A stretch of DNA of 64,000 nt, from NCBI GenBank assembly GCA_017536105.1, contig JAFXRZ010000008.1:71328-135327 (forward strand), written 5' to 3'. How positions within the stretch are numbered: the first letter of the stretch is position 1; each line of letters starts with the position of its first letter. Under the pieces are notes generated by a model that did no database searches, was not told the DNA's origin, and saw nothing but the letters and a program-made list of their open reading frames with translations. Made by a program: the position numbers and the translations under genes. Below are positions 25,163 through 34,673 of this stretch, one piece after another. The stretch comes from Ruminococcus sp. (GTDB lineage Bacteria; Bacillota_A; Clostridia; Oscillospirales; Ruminococcaceae).

Positions 25163-26938
25163 ATGGAAAAATATTTGTATGATCTTTTCGGCACAGCCTC
25201 CGAGGAGGAGCTTGCCGAGTTCGACGACGAGCTTGAAAGCATAATCGGCAGCTGCAAGAATACCGACAGACAAATAATCTCCGCTGTGCAGGAGCTTGCA
25301 GAGGACGGAGGAGAGCCTGTCAAGCAGCCTGCGACGGCGGTGAAGGTCAGGAGCCTGCTGCCTGCGGTCATAGCTGCCGCAGTCGCGCTGGTGCTTTTTG
25401 CGGGGCTGTTTTTCAAGATAGAGCACAGTGTCAGACGTTCGGCGGAGACTGCTCCCGGGGCAGAAAGCTCCGAGCAGGAGAGCACCGTCAATGTGACAGG
25501 CAAGGAAGCTGCGGAAATGCTGAAAGCCTTTTTCGACGACTATGTCAAGGCGGTCAAGGAAGGCCTCGTCGGGGCGAATACCATATCCCTGAGAGGCTTC
25601 GCTGTGGATCTTTCAAAAACGGATTCATTCAATTACAGGATACTGAAAAATGTCCAGAAAACGCTTCAGGATATTTCAAGGGACAGAGGCGAGGACAACG
25701 ATCATCCTCTCCCTGAAAACGGAGAGTTCTATGTGTATATCGCTCCCGACCTGGTCGTTGCCATGGTGGAATGGCGAGAGAGCAGCGGCTCTGAACCGAT
25801 CTACCTCAGCGACGAGGGCATGATCGTTGATGGCTCGGGCTTCGGCGGAGTTAAGCTCACAGGCTGCTACGAGGGCTACAGCTCTCCCAAGGCCACAAAG
25901 TCTTCCGACGGCATCTGGGCAGCAGGAGACCTTGCTTCGGCGACAGCACAAAAAAACTTCGATCTTATCATTTCAAATGCTCCGAACAACTTTACAAGGC
26001 TGAATGTCTTTGACCATGTCAATTTCTCGACCAGCGAGTGCAGCCGCATAAAAACAGGCATCTGCGGCTATGCCGACGCCTATCCTTTTGTGGAGATATA
26101 TGTCGTTGCCGAAACAAAGGACGGCCTGCCTTTCGACATCGAAGGCCTTGGCACAAAGATTTACAGCGGCGGCTATGATGATCTTATCTCTGAGTATTCC
26201 TTCACCGACATAAACGGCGGCGACAGGATATCCGGCATCATCTACTGGAACTTCGACCGCGGTTCTTCCGAAGCTATAGGCAGGATACTCGTTCCTGTTG
26301 CAAGAGCCGAAAGCTTCCCCGGAGAGAGCTCAGCCGAAAACAATGAGGACACTGCGAGCTCCTACGATAATTCGGAGTGGTCCATCGACCTGAACATCGA
26401 CCCGATAATGAAAGGGCAGCTCAGCGATCAGGATATCTACTATCTCAGCGGCGGCAGACTTGAATTTGACTATACAAGCAATTCTGTAAATGACAGCAGT
26501 CAGTACACGGTATGCTGGAATACGTATTCGCGTCATGAAAACCACGATATCATTTCCGATAAAGCTGTCACCTCAAACGAAAAGGAGCTTTTGGAAAAGA
26601 TGAACAGCTTTGCAGAGTATGTTGCGCTGAGGGCCGATCGTTTGTCGAGAAATAATTTTAAAGATAACTCTGCCGCAGGTATAGCGCTCAATTCCACCGC
26701 AGCAAACACCGAATATAAAGCCTGCCTTGATAACGGTCTGGCTCTCGGCTTCAAGAAGTCGGAAGACGGGGTATATCAGGCCGAGCTTGCAGCCGGCAGC
26801 ACGCTCTTCACGATCAGCAGTGACGGCAAGCAGGAGATGCTGGGCGAGCTGTACGAATATGTAGATAAGTACGTCAAAGAAAACTCAGAAAGTGCAGAAA
26901 CAAGAGAAGTTGATATACCCGTTGACGAACAGAGCTGA
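25163..26938 (+). CDS. probable transmembrane anti-sigma factor with large extracytoplasmic domain
   Basis: A 591-residue protein with about 70 cytoplasmic residues, one membrane helix (LLPAVIAAAVALVLFAGLFF) and about 500 residues outside. Position directly after the sigma factor, topology and a short acidic N-terminus fit an anti-sigma factor, but I see no zinc-binding anti-sigma motif. The outer part contains a repeated-looking GxVxL/beta pattern and a central VPVARAESFPGESS linker, and matches no domain I know. By analogy with RsgI-type proteins of cellulolytic clostridia it could sense polysaccharide; a GH5 gene faces it across the terminator. Confidence 0.72.
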   Translation: MEKYLYDLFGTASEEELAEFDDELESIIGSCKNTDRQIISAVQELAEDGGEPVKQPATAVKVRSLLPAVIAAAVALVLFAGLFFKIEHSVRRSAETAPGAESSEQESTVNVTGKEAAEMLKAFFDDYVKAVKEGLVGANTISLRGFAVDLSKTDSFNYRILKNVQKTLQDISRDRGEDNDHPLPENGEFYVYIAPDLVVAMVEWRESSGSEPIYLSDEGMIVDGSGFGGVKLTGCYEGYSSPKATKSSDGIWAAGDLASATAQKNFDLIISNAPNNFTRLNVFDHVNFSTSECSRIKTGICGYADAYPFVEIYVVAETKDGLPFDIEGLGTKIYSGGYDDLISEYSFTDINGGDRISGIIYWNFDRGSSEAIGRILVPVARAESFPGESSAENNEDTASSYDNSEWSIDLNIDPIMKGQLSDQDIYYLSGGRLEFDYTSNSVNDSSQYTVCWNTYSRHENHDIISDKAVTSNEKELLEKMNSFAEYVALRADRLSRNNFKDNSAAGIALNSTAANTEYKACLDNGLALGFKKSEDGVYQAELAAGSTLFTISSDGKQEMLGELYEYVDKYVKENSESAETREVDIPVDEQS

Positions 26939-26964
26939 TAGATATACAGGCTCTGCCGAAACAA

Positions 26965-27003
26965 AAAAGCTGCGCGATCCGTCTTGGACCGCGCAGTTTT
27001 TTA
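26965..27003. terminator. bidirectional terminator between anti-sigma and GH5 genes
   Basis: Stem CTGCGCG/CGCGCAG with inner GATCC/GGACC-like pairing is flanked by A6 and T6 runs, so it can serve both convergent genes. Confidence 0.88.
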
Positions 27004-27009
27004 TGTGAT

Positions 27010-28845
27010 TCAAGTCTTATACACAAGCTCGTAGCTTACATCCAGACCGTCCGTTATCGGAACGCTGCTGTTCGGGATGTTTTTCAGCGTAGCGATTATG
27101 TAAACGTAGCCGTCAGCCGGACGGTATGTCGTATCGCCTGCCTTGATACCGGTGTAGTACTTTGTGCACTTGATGATCTTAGTGTAGCCTATCGCAGGAT
27201 AGGTGAAGGTGATGTTCACATAGTCTATCTTATCGACCTCGCTCTCCGCCAGCTCGATAACACCCCTCTGAGTGTACTTGCCGTTGGCATCGAGCTCGGT
27301 GAACTGCTTGTAGACCCCGTTAACGACCTTGTTGACTTTCCATTCAACGGTTCTTGTTTCGCCTTCACCGCAGCTTACACCGATCGCGATCACTTTGTTC
27401 TCTATTTCTGAAACAGGAACTGTGTATTCGGATAGATCGGAGGTCGAGTTCCAAGATGAATCAAATACAGTGAATTTAAAATCACTCTTAAGAGTAACAG
27501 AGATAACATTATCTTCATCATTGCCGGCAAGAAGTGTACTCTTTGAGATAGAGGTCTGAGACCAATAGTCTGAATTGCCTTCAAGAATTACATATCCGTC
27601 GCGGTCATATACGGGAACGAACGGAACCTCTTCATTGCCAAGAATACTGCAAAGCTTATCAACAACAGGTTCAGAAACAGAATACCATTCCAATTTAGCT
27701 CTGTTTAAATAGCCGTGGAGCTCCGACCTTTTTTCGTACTCGGTTGTGGATATCGCGTTATTATCCCATAGTACGGCAGATACAGAAGTGTTGCTGTATT
27801 TGGTGCTTAATGCTTTAACCTTGTTTGCATAATACTCTGCCCATTTAACACGTTCACTTGTGTTATTCATATTAGTTGCGCTGAATTCGCCTATGCAGAT
27901 CGAATAACCTTTAGAAAGGAAAAGACTATCCATCTGATTGAAAACATAGTTCATGTCGGACTTGTAGCTGTCATCGAATACAGCACCTTCGGTTTTTGAA
28001 AATGCGAAATTATTATGGATATATGCGTGCAGCGAAACAATAAGATTACTGTCATTGAAAGTGCTCATATAGTTTGAAAGAGCTGTCATTGCATTATCGC
28101 TTATTGAAGCTGCATAGGTCGGCACCATAAGAGCTCTTGTGGAATTGTTTCCGCCTGTGGCACGAACAGTATCAACGAAATCTTTGTTGAGCTGATTTAC
28201 AACATTGCGCTGTTCATCGGTTCCGCCAATCCATTCTTCATTACCTGCATCATAGTTTCTCGGCTCATTCATTCCCTCGAAGATCAGGTGGTAGTCATAG
28301 TCGGCGAAATATGTTGCGATCTGTCCCCACAAAGCTTTCAGCTCCGTGCTTGCAGCAGAATAATTTGAAGGCAAGGGTCTGTTCCAGTTGTCGTGATGAG
28401 AATTGAGTATTACATACATATCCTCATCTATCGCATAGTCAACAACTTCCTTGACACGTGCAAACCAATCAGCGCTGACTGTATAATCTCCTCCGGCTTC
28501 GTTTGCCATTGCGTATCTCCAAGTTACAGGAACACGAATGGTATTGAAGCCTTTTGCTTTTACAGCGAGGATCATGTTCTTTGTTGTTCTCGGATTTCCC
28601 CACGCTGTTTCCCCGTAAACATAAGTCTGGAGATTATTGTCGTAATAGCTACTTTCAAACGAGTTGCCCAGATTCCAGCCGAGACCCATGTCTGCAACTA
28701 TCTCCTTTGCAGTCGGAGCCGCTGCTTCGGCGGTGGCGGTCATGATCGCCGGCGAGGTCACGGGCAGAGAGGCTGCAAGCCCCAGCGCAAGGGCTGCCGA
28801 GGTCAGCAGGCCGAGAAGCCTTTTCTTGATCGATTTAGATATCAT
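27010..28845 (-). CDS. secreted GH5 endo-beta-glucanase (GH5_4-like)
   Basis: A 611-residue secreted glycoside hydrolase. Signal peptide at 1-43 (KKRLLGLLTSAALALGLAAS ... ATAEAAA). The catalytic (beta/alpha)8 domain spans about 45-340: GLGWNLGNSFE, GFNTIRVPVTW, NSHHDNW, the acid/base E194 in FEGMNEPR, LHAYIHNNFAF and the nucleophile E320 in CIGEF. The pattern suggests subfamily 4, whose members cut cellulose, xyloglucan or mixed-linkage glucan. About 200 C-terminal residues (from VPVYDRDGYVILEG) form an unassigned beta-rich module, possibly for binding. No dockerin is seen. The ATG at 28845 follows AAAGGAA and precedes the signal peptide; an upstream Met would displace it. Confidence 0.93.
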   Translation of the reverse strand: MISKSIKKRLLGLLTSAALALGLAASLPVTSPAIMTATAEAAAPTAKEIVADMGLGWNLGNSFESSYYDNNLQTYVYGETAWGNPRTTKNMILAVKAKGFNTIRVPVTWRYAMANEAGGDYTVSADWFARVKEVVDYAIDEDMYVILNSHHDNWNRPLPSNYSAASTELKALWGQIATYFADYDYHLIFEGMNEPRNYDAGNEEWIGGTDEQRNVVNQLNKDFVDTVRATGGNNSTRALMVPTYAASISDNAMTALSNYMSTFNDSNLIVSLHAYIHNNFAFSKTEGAVFDDSYKSDMNYVFNQMDSLFLSKGYSICIGEFSATNMNNTSERVKWAEYYANKVKALSTKYSNTSVSAVLWDNNAISTTEYEKRSELHGYLNRAKLEWYSVSEPVVDKLCSILGNEEVPFVPVYDRDGYVILEGNSDYWSQTSISKSTLLAGNDEDNVISVTLKSDFKFTVFDSSWNSTSDLSEYTVPVSEIENKVIAIGVSCGEGETRTVEWKVNKVVNGVYKQFTELDANGKYTQRGVIELAESEVDKIDYVNITFTYPAIGYTKIIKCTKYYTGIKAGDTTYRPADGYVYIIATLKNIPNSSVPITDGLDVSYELVYKT

Positions 28846-28888
28846 ATCATCATTCCTTTCGCAAAGATGCCTATATTTCCACATTATA

Positions 28889-28917
28889 ATTATACAGTAT
28901 CTGCCCGGAAAAATCAA
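28889..28917 (-). promoter_or_regulatory. sigma-A-type promoter for the GH5 glucanase
   Basis: On the minus strand TTGATT, 17 bases, TATAAT, with a second TATAAT directly behind. It ends 43 bases before the ATG. Confidence 0.82.
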
Positions 28918-28993
28918 TCTGTGTTTCAAACAACTTTTTCAAAACCTATTTGGGCAATTTAACAAAGGCCGGTATTTTTTCAGCTGCCTTTGC

Positions 28994-29025
28994 ACAAAAA
29001 AGACGCACGCAAAAGCGCACGTCTT
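28994..29025 (-). terminator. terminator of the YfhO operon
   Basis: On the minus strand an 11-bp stem (29015-29025 with 29000-29010, two G-U pairs) with a TTTT loop is followed by TTTTTTG. Confidence 0.85.
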
Positions 29026-29030
29026 TGCTT

Positions 29031-31400
29031 TTATTCTTCGCTTTTCTTTCTCCGCAGGGCAAGGGGCAGCAGGATATATCCCGCAAGAACAGCCAGTGCC
29101 CCAAGGCTTATCACACGCCCCCACACCACATAGCCGTTTCGGTAGGTGAAGACGATCTCGTTCTCTCCCTCGCCGCAGAGCACGGCCATAAGCCCGTTAT
29201 CAACCTTCTCGACTTCTGCCTTTTCGCCGTTGACCTCAGCCGTCCACCACTCGGAATAGGGCACCGAGAAGAAGACCAGGTTCTGCCTGTCAAGGGTTAT
29301 GTGGGACTCAAAGCCCGTGGAGGTGTATTCAAACCTGTCCGCTGCCGAGGCCCGGCGTTCTGCGCAGATCTCGCTGTAGCGGTCGAAGACCGTCCGGCAG
29401 TCCTCGGGGTCGTATTTCTCAAGGATATCTCCGTAGCGTTCAGCCTGTTCGCTGTCGAGCACTATCGCTTCGAGCAGTGCCGAGCTTTGCAGCAGCGATG
29501 GATAGCCGTCCAGCTCGCCCTCGGTCACATATTTATCAAACGCGAAGCCCATGGGGATGAACTCGGTATTCTCGTAAAAATCCAGCCCATGCTGCTGATA
29601 AAGCGCCTTGAATGTACCCTTCGTTGCCGTGAGCTCTTCGCTCATGGGCTTGATCTCTCCGTTGGCATCGTAGTAGGGGTCGTCGATGTAGTATCTTACG
29701 GAAAGCAGGGTCATAAGCGGATAGTAACTCGGCTCGTAGCTGGATTTCACGACCCTGTTGATGCCTATAGAGCTGTAGAAGTCCGTTATCGTCGGCTCGA
29801 CGGTGGAGTTGAAATACCTTACCGTATCATCGCCCCAGACCGTGGGCATATTGTTCAGGTTCGGACCCGATGAAACACGGTAATATCCGCCCTTCGGGAG
29901 CCTGTCGCCGGAGGAGGCGTATTCCACAACGGCACGCATATTATCAACTTCCGACGTCCCTCGGAACATATATGCGCTCCATACAAAAACGCATATACCG
30001 GCTGTGCAGAACACGGCTGTCCGATTGAACAGCTTGCCGAGCATAACGGCCTTGTCGGGGCTTTCGGGCTTGTATAGGCTGAGCCCAAGCATCCCCAGCG
30101 AGAATACCGTGAATACCAGCTGTATGTAAACATAGGTGTAGTTCTCAAAGCCTATTTTCAGCACCTTGTTTTTTGCCAGCAGGGTGATGACAAGCTCCGC
30201 CGCAAGTATAACGGCAGTTATTATTGCCGTGGGAACAAAGCCCTTTTTGAGTTCAAGCTCATCCTTCCGCCAAAGCTCCAGAGCCTTGGCTGTCACAACG
30301 CTGCATATCAGCATCGGCATATAGAACCAGCGTCCGTAGAACATCGTGTTGAAAAACGAGAAGGACTGGTTCAGCACCGGAACAGCTATGAACACAAGGC
30401 ACACGCCCAGCAGGACTTTAAAGAGATCCTTTCCCTTTACGCAGCGGAAATATGCGATAACGCCGGTCAGGGAGAAGAAGTGTATAAAGGATGCGTAAGA
30501 TGTTGCGTCCAGCTCGTTTGCCCGGTCAACGCCGAAGTTCTTGATAAGGGTGATGTTCGGCAGCGAGAACATATTCTGGATGATATACAGATAGACCGAC
30601 TTGTAGCGGTAAACAAAAAGCTCGCTGCCCGAGAGAAAGCTCGTGACTCTCGGGTTGTTGATTATGGACATCGCAGAGGGAATGAGCAGCAGAGCAGCGC
30701 AGGCTGTTCCGAGGACGCTCTCAAATGCCAGCAGCCCGAAGCGCTTGGCGCTGAGCTTGAAATGCCCGGTGATGACAGCGACGATGAAATACATCACGAT
30801 GAAGATGACCTGTCCGAAGAAGAAGTAATAGCTTGTGAAAGCTGCAAGAGCAACGCTTAGGGCAAACACACCGCGCCTGCCGTCTTTGACGAGGCATTCA
30901 AGAGCCCAGAGCATGAAGGGCAGCATGAGTATAGCATCGTGGAAGTGGTTGTAGATAAGATTTGCCGTGCTGTATGAGGACAGTCCGAAAAGCACCGCAC
31001 CTGTCATGCAGGCAGTCTTGTCTTCGCAGAAACGCCTTATAAAGCCGTAGGCTCCCACAGAAGCTATGGAGGCTTTGAGGGCTATGAGCCAGGGCATCGC
31101 TGCGATAACGGCACCCGAGGGCAGAAGGGTCGAGAGCCAGAAGAATGGACTTCCGAGCAGGTAGAAGGAATAAGTCGCAGCAGTGTCAGAGCCGAGGTCG
31201 GCTGCGTGATCCCACATGGGCAAGCCGTCGCGGACCATGTCGTGGAGGTGGGTGTAGAAGGCTACCTGCTGCTTGTTGTAATCTCCGTAGTAGAAAAAAT
31301 CACCGCCGTTCAGTATGATGATCGGCAGAAAGCAGATGCCGCAGGCGATGAAGCTTATCAGAAATACGCGAAGATATTTTTCTTTGTTTTTTTCAGGCAA
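29031..31400 (-). CDS. YfhO-family multi-spanning membrane protein
   Basis: A 789-residue membrane protein with about a dozen hydrophobic helices, a loop near residue 350-550 with few helices, and a final C-terminal helix. The start (VFLISFIACGICFLPIIILN, then GDFFYYGDYNKQQVAFYTHL) and the acidic motif in the first external loop fit the YfhO family, which has the GT-C glycosyltransferase fold and is linked to glycosylation of wall polymers in other Firmicutes. The donor and acceptor cannot be told. It is the last gene of a minus-strand series and is closed by a good terminator. Confidence 0.85.
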   Translation of the reverse strand: MPEKNKEKYLRVFLISFIACGICFLPIIILNGGDFFYYGDYNKQQVAFYTHLHDMVRDGLPMWDHAADLGSDTAATYSFYLLGSPFFWLSTLLPSGAVIAAMPWLIALKASIASVGAYGFIRRFCEDKTACMTGAVLFGLSSYSTANLIYNHFHDAILMLPFMLWALECLVKDGRRGVFALSVALAAFTSYYFFFGQVIFIVMYFIVAVITGHFKLSAKRFGLLAFESVLGTACAALLLIPSAMSIINNPRVTSFLSGSELFVYRYKSVYLYIIQNMFSLPNITLIKNFGVDRANELDATSYASFIHFFSLTGVIAYFRCVKGKDLFKVLLGVCLVFIAVPVLNQSFSFFNTMFYGRWFYMPMLICSVVTAKALELWRKDELELKKGFVPTAIITAVILAAELVITLLAKNKVLKIGFENYTYVYIQLVFTVFSLGMLGLSLYKPESPDKAVMLGKLFNRTAVFCTAGICVFVWSAYMFRGTSEVDNMRAVVEYASSGDRLPKGGYYRVSSGPNLNNMPTVWGDDTVRYFNSTVEPTITDFYSSIGINRVVKSSYEPSYYPLMTLLSVRYYIDDPYYDANGEIKPMSEELTATKGTFKALYQQHGLDFYENTEFIPMGFAFDKYVTEGELDGYPSLLQSSALLEAIVLDSEQAERYGDILEKYDPEDCRTVFDRYSEICAERRASAADRFEYTSTGFESHITLDRQNLVFFSVPYSEWWTAEVNGEKAEVEKVDNGLMAVLCGEGENEIVFTYRNGYVVWGRVISLGALAVLAGYILLPLALRRKKSEE

Positions 31401-31446
31401 GGCGGCTCTGCTCCTTTCTCAGAAGATCCGGATAATTCTCAGGCGC

Positions 31447-32505
31447 TCAGAGAATGAGCTCTTTGAGCGCCGAGATAAGCTTGTCCATTTGTTCGTCCGT
31501 GCCGATGGTTATGCGCAGACGGTTGTCGATACGCTTCTTTTTGAAGAAGCGCACATATATGCCCTTTTCGCGCAGGAAGAGGAAGATGTCCTCCGCTCTG
31601 TGCTTTGGGTGTTCCGCAAAAAGGAAATTCGTGCTGCTGTCGGGAAGGATGAAACCTAGGGCTCTCAGCTCTTTGGCTGTGCGGTCTCTTGTGGCTATTA
31701 TCTTCCTGCAGGTGGCTTCAAAATACTCTCTGTCCTCGAAGGCTGCGCAGGCGGCTTTTATCGCAACTGCGTCAACGGGATAGGAATTATAGGAATCCTT
31801 TACAGCGTCAAGATACTTTATAAGATAGGGGTCTGCAATAGCGACAGCGGCTCTCATCCCCGCAAGGGAGCGGGATTTTGAAAGGGTCTGCGTCACAACG
31901 AGATTGGGATATTTCTTTATCAGCGGCACGCAGCTCACTTCTCCGAAATCCGCATAGGCTTCGTCGATGATAACGATGCTGTCTGTGTTGTGCTGCAGGA
32001 GCTTTTCTATCTCGCTCAGCCCCAGGGCTATCGTCGTAGGCGCATTGGGGTTCGGCAGGACTATACCGCCGTTCGGAACGAAAAAGTCCTCCACGTTTAT
32101 CCTGTAATCCTCATCCACCGGCAGGGTCTTATAAGGCACACGCAGCAGCTCGCACCACACGGGATAGAAGGAATAGGTTATATCGGGGTAGAGGATAGGC
32201 TCCTCAGAATTGAAAAACGCACGGAAGGCAGCCGCAAGTATGTCATCCGAGCCGTTGCCTGCGAACACACACTCCGGCTCGATGCCGTAGAATTTTGCGA
32301 CGGCACGCCTGAGAGGTGCTGCGTCCATAGGGGGATAGAGCCTCAGCGAACCGGCGTCGAACTCCGCGATGGCTTTCGTCACCAGCGGCGACGGAGGATA
32401 GGGGTTCTCGTTTGCGTTGAGCTTTATTATATCATCCGACTTCGGCTGTTCACCTGCCGTGTAGGGTTCGATATTTATGAGATTTTTTTCCCACGCTCTG
32501 TTCAT
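31447..32505 (-). CDS. hisC: histidinol-phosphate aminotransferase
   Basis: A 352-residue PLP-dependent class I/II aminotransferase that converts imidazole-acetol phosphate and glutamate to histidinol phosphate. Typical features are KLNANENPYPPSP at the N-terminus, FAGNGSDDIL, NPNAPTTIAL, VIIDEAYADFGEVS and the PLP lysine in TLSKSRSLAGMR. Other his genes are not nearby, so it works apart from a full histidine operon or serves another aromatic amino acid. AAAGGAG lies 7 bases before the ATG. Confidence 0.93.
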   Translation of the reverse strand: MNRAWEKNLINIEPYTAGEQPKSDDIIKLNANENPYPPSPLVTKAIAEFDAGSLRLYPPMDAAPLRRAVAKFYGIEPECVFAGNGSDDILAAAFRAFFNSEEPILYPDITYSFYPVWCELLRVPYKTLPVDEDYRINVEDFFVPNGGIVLPNPNAPTTIALGLSEIEKLLQHNTDSIVIIDEAYADFGEVSCVPLIKKYPNLVVTQTLSKSRSLAGMRAAVAIADPYLIKYLDAVKDSYNSYPVDAVAIKAACAAFEDREYFEATCRKIIATRDRTAKELRALGFILPDSSTNFLFAEHPKHRAEDIFLFLREKGIYVRFFKKKRIDNRLRITIGTDEQMDKLISALKELIL

Positions 32506-32520
32506 AATGTTTCTCCTTTG

Positions 32521-33138
32521 TTAATCGGGAATATATTCTCTTACCCTCAGACGGATGCCGACCTTCTCGGCTATCCGGCGGGACTTTTCTATCTCTTCCT
32601 CGCCGATGATGTCAACAACTGTGAACACCACCTCGGGGACATATTCCTTTACTCTGCCTGCGAAGGAGAGCATCTCGCTGTAGCAGTCAACGTCCTTGAA
32701 GCTCGGGCGGGTCACCTTTGCGTAGGCTTCGGGGTCAGAGGCGTTGAGGCTTATGGAGATAACATCGCACACACCCTTAAATTCCGGCGCTGTGTCACGC
32801 TTGTTGATAAGATCCGAAAGCCCTACGGTGTTTATGCGTATCTTTATATCGCTGACGCTGCGGATATATGCCGCAACGGTCTTCAAAATCTCCAGCTCAC
32901 AGGTGGGCTCGCCGTAGCCGCAGAAGACCACCTCGCTGTATTTCGAGAGATCGCGTTTCTTCACGGCTTCGATGACCTCTTCGGCTGTGGGCTGATGCTC
33001 GAGCCACAGGGGATCGGAACCGTAAGCTCCGTCGCCGTTGTGCCTGATGCAGAAGGTGCAGTTGCAGGGGCACTTGTTGGTTATGTTAAGATAGAGGCCT
33101 GTGCCGACCTCGTATGTCAGAGTCATGCTTTTTTTCAT
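32521..33138 (-). CDS. TatD-linked-type radical SAM protein
   Basis: A 205-residue radical SAM enzyme. The iron-sulfur cluster motif is CPCNCTFC (Cys-x3-Cys-x2-Cys) within LYLNITNKCPCNCTFCIRHN, followed by FCGYGEPTCEL, the GE motif. Size and sequence resemble the family often encoded beside tatD. No tatD is in this window; the gene here sits between hisC and an esterase. The reaction is unknown. Confidence 0.85.
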   Translation of the reverse strand: MKKSMTLTYEVGTGLYLNITNKCPCNCTFCIRHNGDGAYGSDPLWLEHQPTAEEVIEAVKKRDLSKYSEVVFCGYGEPTCELEILKTVAAYIRSVSDIKIRINTVGLSDLINKRDTAPEFKGVCDVISISLNASDPEAYAKVTRPSFKDVDCYSEMLSFAGRVKEYVPEVVFTVVDIIGEEEIEKSRRIAEKVGIRLRVREYIPD

Positions 33139-33165
33139 AATAATGCTTCCTTTTGCTTTGAAATA

Positions 33166-34671
33166 TTATTCGTCCTGCATCGAAGTGCGGAAGGGCGCAA
33201 GGGGCAGGCCGTTTCCTCCGAAGAGGGAATACTCCGGGAAGTTGCCCCAGCAGTATCTTGCGAACCTCGGTGAAGAGACCTCGCTGCTTGTAAGAACTAT
33301 CCTGCTGCCTTCTATCTCTGCCCGGGCAGGGAAGAACTTTTTGTCCTCTCCTGCGACCTCGAAGCCTGTAACAGCTCCCTCAGCGTGGAGACCGTCGGCA
33401 TAGTCCAGCGAAACTATCAGCTTGCTGCCGTCGGTGACATAGCTTTTATAAAGCGGTCCGAAAGCGGAGACATCCATGCCATAGACCAGCTTTTCCGCCT
33501 GTAAGCAAAGCCTTTCGCCCACGGGCTTTTTGTCCAGCGGGTGGATGTTGTTGAACTCTCCGCAGTCGATGCAGACGGCTATGCCTGTGTTCTTTACTGT
33601 CTCGAAGGCACGCATCTGAGCTTCGCGGATAAGACACCAGTGCTTGTAGTCGGGGTCTGCTTCAAACTTGAAGGCCGGCAGCTGCACCATTATAAAGGGC
33701 AGCCTGTCGTCCTCCCATTTCTCGCGCCAGATGCGGATGAGCTTTGTGAACAGCGAGTAGTAAACACGGGGCTTGTGGTCGTCGCTTTCTCCCTGATAGT
33801 AGAGGAAGCCTGCCAGCGTGTAGGGGCATACCCTCATCAGCATACTTTCGTACATCTTTCCGGGAACGAAGGGGTTGAATTCGTTCTTGGGCCCGGGCCA
33901 GATGTTCTTGCCGATCTTGTCCTGCAGCTCCAGCCAGCCGATAGTCGGCTCGACTTTATAAACTTCCTGAGCCTTTTCGTTCCAATCCTTGTCGTAGGCG
34001 AGATAATCCTCGTAGTCCTTCTTCTGCTGCTCGAGGCTCTTGCCCTTGACTTCGTTGTAGTATTCGTCCATGTAGTCGGCGATCTCGCTGTCTGCAAGGA
34101 TATGCTCCTTGTCTATCCAGGAAGTAGCTGAAGTTCCTCCCCAGTTGCAGCCGATGAGCCCCACAGTTACACCCAGCTCCTTTGAGAGCTTTCTTGCAAA
34201 GTGATAGCCCACAGCGCTCCAGGCACGGGAACCTTCGGGATCGCAAACTCCCCAGCCGGAATTCTTTTCGGCTTCGATGGCTTCTTCAACCGAGCCCACT
34301 TTGTTTGTATAATAGAACCTTACGGGTATATCTGCCGTCAAAGTCTTGAGCTCTTCCTTGCCGTCCTTGGCGTTCTGCAGTTCAAGCTCCATATTGGACT
34401 GTCCGCCGCAGAGCCATACTTCGCCTATCATAACGTTATAGAACCTGCGCTGCTCCGAGCCGTCAAGCTCCAGCACCAGCTCATAAGGTCCGCCGGCCTG
34501 CATGGGAGGCAGGGTAACGCACCATTTGCCGTCCTTCACCGAGCATTCGGCGCTGCTGCCCGAAATGCTTGCCCTGACTGTTCCGTCACAGTCGCACTCT
34601 CCCCAGAGCTTTACGTTTTTGCCTCTCTGGAGGACCATATTATCCGAAAAAACCGCTGCTGCCTTGAACAT
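33166..34671 (-). CDS. sialate O-acetylesterase / SASA-domain carbohydrate esterase
   Basis: A 501-residue SGNH-type esterase. WLCGGQSNMELELQNAKDG carries the nucleophile Ser in GQSN, and YYQGESDDHKP and the late block HP (NIHPLDKKPVGERL) supply other family motifs. It removes O-acetyl groups from sialic acids or, in fibre-degraders, from plant polysaccharide fragments. No signal peptide is visible, which implies work on imported oligosaccharides. It is followed by the radical SAM gene at 27 bases and begins 2 bases after the membrane-protein gene at 34674. Confidence 0.87.
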   Translation of the reverse strand: MFKAAAVFSDNMVLQRGKNVKLWGECDCDGTVRASISGSSAECSVKDGKWCVTLPPMQAGGPYELVLELDGSEQRRFYNVMIGEVWLCGGQSNMELELQNAKDGKEELKTLTADIPVRFYYTNKVGSVEEAIEAEKNSGWGVCDPEGSRAWSAVGYHFARKLSKELGVTVGLIGCNWGGTSATSWIDKEHILADSEIADYMDEYYNEVKGKSLEQQKKDYEDYLAYDKDWNEKAQEVYKVEPTIGWLELQDKIGKNIWPGPKNEFNPFVPGKMYESMLMRVCPYTLAGFLYYQGESDDHKPRVYYSLFTKLIRIWREKWEDDRLPFIMVQLPAFKFEADPDYKHWCLIREAQMRAFETVKNTGIAVCIDCGEFNNIHPLDKKPVGERLCLQAEKLVYGMDVSAFGPLYKSYVTDGSKLIVSLDYADGLHAEGAVTGFEVAGEDKKFFPARAEIEGSRIVLTSSEVSSPRFARYCWGNFPEYSLFGGNGLPLAPFRTSMQDE

Positions 34672-34673
34672 AT

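Noticed and set aside
28846..28929. Upstream Met start for the GH5 glucanase
   Set aside because: It would put 28 residues before the signal peptide and overlap the promoter.
31990..33273. 427-codon plus-strand open frame
   Set aside because: Antisense to hisC and the radical SAM gene, both well supported.
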